Shown here: in pieces, positions 1 to 5,826 of the stretch
Layout: every line of letters begins with the position of its first letter
How positions within the stretch are numbered: position 1 is the first letter of the stretch
From: Coriobacteriia bacterium
Lineage (GTDB): Bacteria > Actinomycetota > Coriobacteriia > Anaerosomatales > JAENZW01
DNA: 10,089 nucleotides
Assembly (NCBI GenBank): GCA_029858605.1
Contig: JAOUET010000057.1
Coordinates: 1 to 10,089, forward strand
Reading direction: 5' to 3'
Notes under the pieces: generated by a model
Database searches by the model: none
Told to the model about the DNA's origin: nothing
What the model saw: the letters and a program-made list of their open reading frames with translations, nothing else
Made by a program: the position numbers and the translations under genes

Positions 1-309
1 CCTCGTCTGGCCGACTGCGACGTCGCCCGTCAACGAGGAGAGGTCGGACTCCTTGAACACCCGCGACACGAGTCCGAGATTCTTGATCACCGTGATCGTT
101 TCGCCGTCGCCGACGGCGATGCCCGCGGACTCCTGACCGCGATGCTGGAGTGCGTGAAGGCCGAAGTACGTCAGCCGAGCTACGTCCTGGCCCGAAGCGT
201 ATACGCCGAAGACGCCACAGGCTTCCTCTGGGTGGTCGGGAGGGTCGCCGAGGAAGAATCCCTCGGCGCAGGTGGCATGGGGCGCACTCGCGTCCTTGCG
301 ATTACACAT
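1..309 (-). CDS. purF: Amidophosphoribosyltransferase (PurF), N-terminal fragment cut by the window edge
   Basis: PurF makes 5-phosphoribosylamine from PRPP and glutamine, the first committed step of de novo purine synthesis, in the cytoplasm. The visible 103 codons read from an ATG at 309 to the left edge without a stop. They contain the class II glutamine amidotransferase start: Cys31 in CGVFG is the expected nucleophile after propeptide removal, followed by GLHALQHRGQESAGIAV and, at the edge, GDVAVGQTR, matching the usual G-x-x-A-x-G-x-x-R region. The 30 residues before Cys31 make a rather long propeptide. An in-frame GTG at 321 is an alternative start: a GAGGAG lies only 3 bases before it but 15 bases before the ATG, so the start is uncertain. 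There is no plausible in-frame start between the ATG and Cys31. The phosphoribosyltransferase domain lies outside the window. The family call is firm. Confidence 0.95.
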   Translation of the reverse strand, partial: MCNRKDASAPHATCAEGFFLGDPPDHPEEACGVFGVYASGQDVARLTYFGLHALQHRGQESAGIAVGDGETITVIKNLGLVSRVFKESDLSSLTGDVAVGQTR

Positions 310-358
310 CCTAGGGGCCACGTTCTCCTCGGCAGGAACGTGCGGTGCGGACGCGGGT

Positions 359-367
359 AGGATACCA
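359..367 (-). promoter_or_regulatory. Candidate extended -10 promoter for purF
   Basis: On the minus strand the sequence TGGTATCCT reads as an extended -10 element (TGn followed by TATCCT, four of six matches to TATAAT). No good -35 hexamer sits 16-18 bases upstream, which is tolerated by extended -10 promoters. Transcription would start near 352, giving a leader of roughly 30-45 bases before either candidate purF start. The gap between the upstream gene and purF is about 90 bases, so an independent promoter is plausible. This is a pattern-based guess. Confidence 0.4.
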
Positions 368-401
368 CGGCAGCAGCGTCACGGCAGCGCCGGTACGTCG
401 T

Positions 402-1742
402 CTAGGGGTAGTCCCGCGGGTCGAACCCGATGTGCTCGATATTGTGCGTCTCTCCCTGGAACTCGGCAACGAACATGCCCGCGTATACACCCGACATGAA
501 GCGCACGTCGGAGAGCTGACCGTCGAGCCACTTCATCGCCTCCTCGCGCGTGGCGAACCCGCCACCCGCCTGTATCTTCTTGACGGGGTCGGCGGTCTGA
601 CCGCCCCCGGGGAAGTCGTAGCCGGCCGTCTCGGCCTCGAACCCCTCCTTCGTGGTGATCATGATCGGCCCGAACCCGACGTCGCCGTACCACACGACCC
701 AGGTCTCCTTCGTGGGAGTGACATCCCACGGGGCTGTTCCGTCGTCGGTCGAATCGCCGTCACCCGCAGAATCCCCTTCACCCTCGGGCTCGGGTTTGCC
801 TGTCGCAGGTGGAGAACGGGACTCTTCCTCGGAATCTCCGTCGGTGGTGGCTACCTCGGCTTTCCGCTTCTTCACGATCTCGGCGATGATCCGGTCGAGT
901 TCGGAGCGCCAGTTCTTCTTGAAGAAGTCGATGTCTTCCTTGAGCCGCTTCTTGAGTTCTTCGCGAAGCTTCTGCCTGAACTCCTTGTCGAAACCCTGCT
1001 GCTTTCCGATACGGGCCGCGTCCCCGGCGATGATCAACTCGACCATTGCCTCGGGATTGATGCCGCCCTCGGTGAACCGCTTGATCACGTTCGGGCCTAT
1101 GACCCTGGCGAGCTCGTCAGATATGTGTGTCTTCACAACGTTCTTGGCCGTCTCACCGAGCTTGCGCAGCAGCCCCTTCTGCAAGAGGAGCTTGACCACG
1201 CGGTCGTTGTTTATCCTGGCCGCCTGGGCCTGGACCTGATTCGCAGCGTCGTTGAGCTGTTGCTGCACGACGCGCAGGTCGACCATGCGGCGTATGTCCC
1301 CCGCCTGTGGGCTCTTCTTGATCTCGGCGATCTTGTCGTCGATCGCCTTCGCCTGCTGGCGCAGTTCTTCGGCTTGGTCCTTGTACGCCTGTCGCAGCTT
1401 GTCGCGCGCGTTCGTGACGAACTGGGCGTCCTTCGCCACGGCCTGCACGTCGCGAGCCGACCTCATCACCCGGCCGAGTCGCCCGTGCAAGGCGATGCGC
1501 CGCGTCACGTAGACGGTCGCGAGAATCTGTATCGGGCGCGGCAAGGGCTTGGTGACGTGCTGGACGGCCCGACCGGGTGCCTGCAAGACCTTCCCGGCGA
1601 TGCGACCCGCACCTCTCAAGATCCTGCCCAACGCATCGAAGGGGCCGGCGTAGGCAGCCGAAGGCATCGACACGAGAAGCATCGTCGCGAGCGTCACGAC
1701 ACACAGCACGCGCCAGACGTTCTTCTTGCGTCGCAGTCGCAC
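402..1742 (-). CDS. Secreted helical protein of unknown function with a separate C-terminal domain
   Basis: I do not recognise this 446-residue protein. Visible parts: a Sec-type signal peptide at residues 1-32 (basic RLRRKK, a hydrophobic core, then SAAYA before GPF) with no lipobox; an amphipathic basic stretch (33-95); a charged, Gln-rich, probably coiled-coil region (about 95-180); a second helical region with a very basic Lys/Arg/Glu segment (about 180-297); an acidic, Gly/Ser/Pro-rich linker (about 300-338); and a C-terminal domain of about 105 residues rich in aromatic and glycine residues (WVVWYGDVGFGP, GGGFATREEAMKWLDG, AGMFVAEFQG). The start is the GTG at 1742: it encodes the signal peptide directly, has an AGAGGTGA ribosome site 5 bases upstream, and lies 14 bases after the preceding stop. 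Starting further upstream would overlap the WG-repeat gene by over 100 bases and hide the signal peptide. It is the last gene of a three-gene operon. Export is well supported; function is unknown. Confidence 0.85.
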   Translation of the reverse strand: MRLRRKKNVWRVLCVVTLATMLLVSMPSAAYAGPFDALGRILRGAGRIAGKVLQAPGRAVQHVTKPLPRPIQILATVYVTRRIALHGRLGRVMRSARDVQAVAKDAQFVTNARDKLRQAYKDQAEELRQQAKAIDDKIAEIKKSPQAGDIRRMVDLRVVQQQLNDAANQVQAQAARINNDRVVKLLLQKGLLRKLGETAKNVVKTHISDELARVIGPNVIKRFTEGGINPEAMVELIIAGDAARIGKQQGFDKEFRQKLREELKKRLKEDIDFFKKNWRSELDRIIAEIVKKRKAEVATTDGDSEEESRSPPATGKPEPEGEGDSAGDGDSTDDGTAPWDVTPTKETWVVWYGDVGFGPIMITTKEGFEAETAGYDFPGGGQTADPVKKIQAGGGFATREEAMKWLDGQLSDVRFMSGVYAGMFVAEFQGETHNIEHIGFDPRDYP

Positions 1743-1747
1743 TAGAC

Positions 1748-1755
1748 TCACCTCT
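1748..1755 (-). promoter_or_regulatory. Ribosome binding site deciding the GTG start at 1742
   Basis: AGAGGTGA on the minus strand lies 5 bases before the GTG and within the 14-base gap after the WG-repeat gene's stop. It supports the shorter start over the ATG at 1883, which lies well inside the preceding gene. Confidence 0.7.
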
Positions 1756-1756
1756 G

Positions 1757-2983
1757 CTAGTCTTGCGGTTCCCACACCCAAGCGCCCGTTCGGTCGACGT
1801 AGCCCGTATCCAGGCCGACGAACACCATCGCGAGTCCGTCGTGGAACGGCATTGCACTGTCGAACGCCGGCTGGATGACCCATTGTCCACTCGTGTCGAT
1901 GAAGCCGACCTTGCCGGCTTCACTCACGGCAGCCAGCCCTTCCGAGAACTCGGTCGCGCTGTCGTACTTGGGCTGGATGACCCATTGCCCGTTCGAGTCG
2001 ATGTAGCCGAGGTAGTACTCTTCGGCAACCGGAGCAAGACCTTCGGCGAAGAACGATGCTGCACTGAAACGCGGCGGGATGACCATCGTCCCGCCGGCGT
2101 CGATGTAGCCGAACAAGTCGCCCTCGAGCACGGCGGCGAGGCCTTCCGAGAACTCGGCCGCAAATTCGTGCGCCGGTCGGATGACCCACTCGCCGTACGT
2201 GTCTACGTAGCCCCACTGGCCGCCCGGGACCTTCGCTGGCGCAAGCCCTTCGGCGAAGTCGCCGCAACTCTCGAAGGTCGGCTCGATGGCCCAGGAACCG
2301 TCGAGGGCGAGGTACCCGCTGCCGCTGTCGGTGACGGCCGGCGCAAGGCCGTCGCGGTAGTTCCCCACGTAGATGAACTGGGGCTCCACGACCCACGCGC
2401 CCGTTTCGTCGATGACCCCCATCTTGTCGAGATCGTCGTTGAACACCGCAGCGCGCCCCTCGTGGAACGCCTCGCACTGGGCGAACTTCGGCTCGATGAC
2501 GATCGTTCCACTCCGATCGATGTACCCCCACCTGCCGTCGATCGAGACCGGGTACAGCTCCGTTCCGCCCTGCTCCGCATCGGCGGCATCCCCGCTGTCC
2601 GAGGTCGCAGTCTCCTCTGCCGAAGCAGACGCGCTCGTTTCGGGAAACTCTCCCGCATCCAGTGCCTCGATGTCTGCGTCGGCTCCCGTCCGCCACAGGA
2701 TCAGTACCGCTGCCACGACCGCTATGAGCGCGATCGCCCACAGCGACAGCGCCACCGGCCAGCCGATGCGCGACTTGCCGCCCTCGGCGGGCAGCGTCTC
2801 GGCGGGCGGCGTCTCGGCGGGCGGCGTCTCGGCGGGCGGCGTCTCGGCGGCAGACGATGCTTCTTCGGCCGGTCGGCTTCCTTCGGCCTCCATCTCCGCG
2901 GAAGGAGCCGATACCTCCGCGCCGCAGTTCCCGCAGAAGGCGGCGTTTTCGGGGATCTCTTGCCCGCATTGCGGACAATACAT
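1757..2983 (-). CDS. Zinc-ribbon, single-pass membrane protein with extracytoplasmic WG repeats
   Basis: This 408-residue protein has four parts. Residues 3-20 form a compact zinc ribbon with two CxxC knuckles (Cys3, Cys6, Cys17, Cys20). Residues 22-70 are a low-complexity Pro/Ala/Glu linker that includes tandem PPAET units. Residues 73-97 are one hydrophobic helix preceded by Lys/Arg, which predicts the ribbon inside and the rest outside. After an acidic Ser/Ala-rich spacer (100-145), residues 149-408 hold seven full WG repeats of about 34-35 residues (consensus WGYID..G.WVI.P.F......F.EGLA) and a truncated eighth. WG repeats are generally associated with binding or structural roles and are often found on surface proteins; no enzymatic residues are evident. 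The ATG lies 2 bases after the upstream stop, implying translational coupling. A role linking an outside ligand to a cytoplasmic zinc-ribbon contact is inference. Confidence 0.9.
   Translation of the reverse strand: MYCPQCGQEIPENAAFCGNCGAEVSAPSAEMEAEGSRPAEEASSAAETPPAETPPAETPPAETLPAEGGKSRIGWPVALSLWAIALIAVVAAVLILWRTGADADIEALDAGEFPETSASASAEETATSDSGDAADAEQGGTELYPVSIDGRWGYIDRSGTIVIEPKFAQCEAFHEGRAAVFNDDLDKMGVIDETGAWVVEPQFIYVGNYRDGLAPAVTDSGSGYLALDGSWAIEPTFESCGDFAEGLAPAKVPGGQWGYVDTYGEWVIRPAHEFAAEFSEGLAAVLEGDLFGYIDAGGTMVIPPRFSAASFFAEGLAPVAEEYYLGYIDSNGQWVIQPKYDSATEFSEGLAAVSEAGKVGFIDTSGQWVIQPAFDSAMPFHDGLAMVFVGLDTGYVDRTGAWVWEPQD
2784..2850 (-). repeat. 15-bp in-frame tandem repeat (PPAET units)
   Basis: Four consecutive 15-bp copies (2784-2843; unit TCGGCGGGCGGCGTC on the plus strand, the first copy with one change) are followed by a partial copy. 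They encode repeated PAET-type pentapeptides in the linker between the zinc ribbon and the membrane helix. The near identity at DNA level suggests recent slippage expansion, and the unit length keeps the reading frame. Confidence 0.85.
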
Positions 2984-2985
2984 CG

Positions 2986-3531
2986 CTATTCGCCTTCTTC
3001 CTCGAGCGGCACTCCTATCGTTTCGAAATACAGGAGCACGCCGTCCTGGATCGCGAACAGGGCGCTCTCAGAGACGTAGACGGCACCCTCCGCCTCGTCA
3101 CCGGCGTCGGGATCCAACACGTCGTCGACGCGCTCTATCTCTTCGCCGAGGATGTCCGCTATCTGTGCGGCGGTCGTGTCCGCGTCGAAGTAGCGCGGGT
3201 CGAGCGGATCTTGGGCAACCGGGAGCCCTGCCTGCTGGATCGGCTCGACGGCGACCGCGAGGCCTTCGATGAATGTGAGCTGCTGCTCGTGATCAGGGTA
3301 GTACCAGATCTCGGTTCGGACGAGTTCGGCTTCCGGTGACTCGTCACGAGGAATGTACTGGATCGTGAAGAGTGAAGGCGCGCCGAAGACCTGGATGACC
3401 TCGTCTTGCGTGTCGCCCGGTTCGGGCTCGCCGCCGAGGAAGAGCGCGAGCCCCACGATCACGAGAGCGACGACGATCACGATGACGGCCACGATCGCAG
3501 CGATGAGTGGCCTCCTGCGCCTGCCAGCCAT
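2986..3531 (-). CDS. Small membrane-anchored extracytoplasmic protein, possibly two BamE-like halves
   Basis: This 181-residue product starts with a basic MAGRRRR stretch and a long hydrophobic helix (about 9-33) with no clear signal peptidase site, so it is predicted to be anchored with its C-terminus outside. The remainder is acidic. Residues 38-95 run GDTQDEVIQVFGAP, then WYYPDHEQQLTFIEGLAVAVE, a layout reminiscent of BamE/SmpA-like or beta-lactamase-inhibitor-like folds (a TxxEVxxxxGxP helix followed by strands). Residues 118-171 show a similar order (DTTAAQIADILGE, then YVSESALFAIQDGVLLYFE), suggesting a duplication. That fold idea is inference; I cannot name the family. The ATG has GAAGGGA 9 bases upstream. 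It heads the three-gene operon, with its TAG 2 bases before the WG-repeat gene. Confidence 0.85.
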   Translation of the reverse strand: MAGRRRRPLIAAIVAVIVIVVALVIVGLALFLGGEPEPGDTQDEVIQVFGAPSLFTIQYIPRDESPEAELVRTEIWYYPDHEQQLTFIEGLAVAVEPIQQAGLPVAQDPLDPRYFDADTTAAQIADILGEEIERVDDVLDPDAGDEAEGAVYVSESALFAIQDGVLLYFETIGVPLEEEGE

Positions 3532-3562
3532 TGCGTGGAATCCCTTCGTCCCCTACCGCTCA

Positions 3563-3592
3563 AGCATACCAATCGTGGCGGAATCGTGACGA
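3563..3592 (-). promoter_or_regulatory. Candidate promoter of the three-gene operon
   Basis: On the minus strand TCGTCA (3592-3587) and TATGCT (3568-3563) are 18 bases apart, and TGG directly precedes the -10, making an extended -10 motif. The predicted start lies near 3556, about 25 bases before the ATG at 3531. The motif TGGTATGCT closely matches the candidate purF element. Confidence 0.4.
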
Positions 3593-3612
3593 CTCGATGC
3601 CGCTCGACGCGA

Positions 3613-3644
3613 GCCAGAAGCGAGCGGGGCGCGCCCGTTCTGGC
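3613..3644 (-). terminator. Weak hairpin after the LtaS-like gene
   Basis: A 7-bp inverted repeat (GCCAGAA and TTCTGGC) with an 18-base GC-rich middle begins about 10 bases after the stop codon of the LtaS-like gene. There is no U-tract on the minus strand. It may be a weak or factor-dependent terminator or an mRNA-end structure. Confidence 0.3.
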
Positions 3645-3653
3645 GCTGCCGGC

Positions 3654-5744
3654 CTATTGATCCGTGACGCCGGGAATGGTCGCGCCTTCATACCCCGCAT
3701 ACTCTTCGCGCGCTGGCAGGCCTCGCGCATATGCGTCAGAGAGATCGAGTAGCAGGCTCGCTGCGGAAAGCATGGCGATTTGCCCCTCCGTGGGCGCAAC
3801 GGGCGTTCCAGGATCGTGGAGACGGTACGCGACGGGGTCCGCGCCCTCTGCGGTGCGCACCACCAACGAAGTCTCATCGATCAGCGAACCCGCAAGGCCG
3901 TAGCCGCGCACGCCCAGCACCACGGGGGAATCGATGAAGACGCTCCGGCCGAACATCGGAACACCGGAAGCATCGACGCCCAGAAGATCGAGGACCGTGG
4001 GCATTATGTCGACCTGCCCGACGACGTCCTGTCTCTTCACGCCCCGCGCCATTCCCGGAACGTGGACGAGAAGCGGCACGTTCATCCTGTCGACGACGAC
4101 CGGCTCGCGTCCCATGAGCACTCCGAGAGCATCCGAATCGGTCTCTGAGAAATACGCCGACTTGAATGCGTGGTGATCGCCATAGACGATCACGATCGAC
4201 TCGTCCCAAAGACCCGAAACCTTCAGTTCCGCGATGAACTGTCCAAGCGCACGGTCCGCGTACTCCATGTGCGACAGATAGGCACCTACCTTCGTACCCG
4301 TGTACGGCTCGGGCGCGAGGTAGGGATTCTTCCGGTCGGGCAGAGCGTTATACGGGTGATGCGACGTCACCGTGACGAGATTCGCATAGAACGGCCGCCC
4401 CGTGTCGCGCATGCGCAGCAACTCCTCGAGGCCCTTGCGATACAAGACCTCGTCCGAAGCGCTGAATCCGATCTTGTCCTTCTTGCCGAAGTACTCCTCG
4501 TCCAGGTAGCGGGCAAACCCGAGCGCCGGATAGAGCTCGCGCCTGTTCCAGAATCCCGCTTCGTTGGTGTGCATCGTGACCGTGTCATAGCCCTCGGCCG
4601 CCAGCGTTCGCGGGAGACCCGTCAGCTCTCTGTCCACATAGGCGACCGAAACCGCCTCCGTCGGCGCTGCGTAGCACGAAGTGTTCGCAGCGAACTCGGC
4701 GTCGGCAGTCGTGCCGGCCCCCGTCTGCACGAAACCGTTCGGGAAGTAGAAGCTCTCCTCGGCGAGACGGTTGAGGGTAGGAGTGATCTCGCGACCGTCG
4801 ACCTCGGCGTGCATGGCGAAGGTCTGCAACGACTCGAACTGGATGGCGATGACGTTTGCCCCGCTGGCAACGCCGTGCTCGACGCCGGCGATGCGCGGCC
4901 CTTCGCGCCCCCCGACCGCCTCGTCGATCACCGCGATGATCGCTGCATCGCGATCTTCGACGCCGTCAAGTTCGCCGATGGCCTCTTCGGCAAGTTGCCC
5001 CTCTCGATGGAAGACGCTCGCAACCTGGTAGACGAAGACCCCTCTGCTGCGACACACCGTCGTCGGGTTCAGTGGTCCGGCAATCCCTGCAGCGGCAACG
5101 CTCGCCCACACGAATGCGACGATACCTGCAGCTGCGGTTCCCGCAGCGACAAGCCGAAGCGGTCTCCAACCGGCAAGAGCCGGTATCGCTTGCCGCGGCC
5201 CGCGCTTCCACCACAGCCACTCGACGGCGGCCAACAAGAGCGCATCCGCGAAGAACCACATGTGAGCAGGCGCCAGGAGTTCTTCGAAACTCGCGCCAAG
5301 TTCGCCCGCCTGACCTGCGAGAGACAGCGCTCTTGGAGTGATCACCTCGCCGTAGTAGGCGGCATAGACAACCGTCGCCAAGAATACGAACGACAACACG
5401 GCATCGACGGACCACAGCCAGAAGCGCCAACCACGCGTCAATCCGGCCGCGCAGGCCAGTCCGACGAAGACCGCCACGACGGCGAGGTCGAGCACCACTC
5501 CCCGAACGGGCACGATACCGCCGAGCGCCAGGTAGCGCGTCAGCATCACCTTCGCCGACAACGCGACCGCCACGATCACGGTCTCGACGACAAGCAACGA
5601 ACGCGCCCGCTCGATTCGCGCTTCGCGCGAGCCGCCGGCACGTCTGCGCTGCGCCCGCGGCCGCGGCTTGGGTCTGGAGGCCTCTCGCGACTCAGACTTC
5701 GATTGCGGACGGGACTCCACAGGTGGTTGATGCGCTTGTTCCAT
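3654..5744 (-). CDS. LtaS-family membrane phosphoglycerol transferase-like protein (sulfatase superfamily)
   Basis: This 696-residue protein follows the architecture of lipoteichoic acid synthases. A long basic cytoplasmic N-terminus (1-48) precedes five predicted membrane helices (about 50-72, 82-103, 109-131, 160-179, 195-222) and an extracytoplasmic sulfatase-fold domain (about 290-610). Active-site motifs of LtaS are recognisable: Glu304 in IQFES (metal), Thr346 in QTGAGTTADAEF (catalytic threonine), SHHPY at 461-465, and Asp523-His524 in YGDHH (metal). HTNEAGFWNRRELYPALGF matches the conserved substrate-side region. Known LtaS enzymes polymerise glycerol phosphate from phosphatidylglycerol on the outer face of the membrane. 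The exact substrate here is unknown, and a wall or lipoglycan phosphotransferase is equally possible. No ribosome site precedes the ATG, which may be leaderless. A hairpin separates it from the CWB2 gene upstream. Confidence 0.88.
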   Translation of the reverse strand: MEQAHQPPVESRPQSKSESREASRPKPRPRAQRRRAGGSREARIERARSLLVVETVIVAVALSAKVMLTRYLALGGIVPVRGVVLDLAVVAVFVGLACAAGLTRGWRFWLWSVDAVLSFVFLATVVYAAYYGEVITPRALSLAGQAGELGASFEELLAPAHMWFFADALLLAAVEWLWWKRGPRQAIPALAGWRPLRLVAAGTAAAGIVAFVWASVAAAGIAGPLNPTTVCRSRGVFVYQVASVFHREGQLAEEAIGELDGVEDRDAAIIAVIDEAVGGREGPRIAGVEHGVASGANVIAIQFESLQTFAMHAEVDGREITPTLNRLAEESFYFPNGFVQTGAGTTADAEFAANTSCYAAPTEAVSVAYVDRELTGLPRTLAAEGYDTVTMHTNEAGFWNRRELYPALGFARYLDEEYFGKKDKIGFSASDEVLYRKGLEELLRMRDTGRPFYANLVTVTSHHPYNALPDRKNPYLAPEPYTGTKVGAYLSHMEYADRALGQFIAELKVSGLWDESIVIVYGDHHAFKSAYFSETDSDALGVLMGREPVVVDRMNVPLLVHVPGMARGVKRQDVVGQVDIMPTVLDLLGVDASGVPMFGRSVFIDSPVVLGVRGYGLAGSLIDETSLVVRTAEGADPVAYRLHDPGTPVAPTEGQIAMLSAASLLLDLSDAYARGLPAREEYAGYEGATIPGVTDQ

Positions 5745-5752
5745 AACGATGG

Positions 5753-5758
5753 ATTCTA
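5753..5758 (-). promoter_or_regulatory. Candidate -10 element giving a near-leaderless transcript
   Basis: TAGAAT on the minus strand (five of six matches to TATAAT) ends 8 bases before the ATG of the LtaS-like gene. Initiation would fall within about two bases of the ATG. This agrees with the lack of a ribosome binding site there. The -35 position is occupied by the upstream hairpin and shows no consensus. Confidence 0.35.
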
Positions 5759-5769
5759 GCCGACATTGA

Positions 5770-5800
5770 GGGGACCCGCCCCGAATCGGAGCGGGTCCCC
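5770..5800 (-). terminator. Strong hairpin terminator of the CWB2 protein gene
   Basis: The minus-strand RNA can form an uninterrupted 14-bp stem (outer GGGGACCCGC with GCGGGTCCCC, then one G-U pair and CCG/CGG) closed by a three-base loop. It lies 26 bases after the stop codon at 5827. Only a weak U-run follows (UCAAUGUC), so termination efficiency is uncertain. The wobble pairs only in the minus-strand orientation; on the plus strand it is a mismatch, consistent with service to the minus-strand gene. Confidence 0.7.
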
Positions 5801-5826
5801 GTCAGGACCAGTGTCGTGGCGTGTGA

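Noticed and set aside
142..360. Small plus-strand reading frame of 72 codons
   Set aside because: It is antisense to the conserved PurF N-terminus and has no features of its own.
345..1745. Plus-strand reading frame of 466 codons
   Set aside because: It is the codon-for-codon complement of the secreted helical protein's gene and has no recognisable domain or start signal.
1743..1883. Longer N-terminus for the 446-residue protein, starting at an ATG at 1883
   Set aside because: It would overlap the WG-repeat coding sequence by over 100 bases, has no ribosome site noted, and would place 47 Arg-rich residues before a good signal peptide.
2784..2850. Short repeats considered as a CRISPR array
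   Set aside because: The copies are contiguous with no spacers and encode an in-frame pentapeptide repeat.
1577..3079. Plus-strand reading frame of 500 codons across two genes
   Set aside because: It mirrors the WG-repeat gene; its apparent repeats (RRLGGRRLGG) are only the complement of the 15-bp repeat.
4170..5759. Plus-strand reading frame of 529 codons
   Set aside because: It lies opposite the LtaS-like gene, whose active-site motifs are intact on the minus strand.
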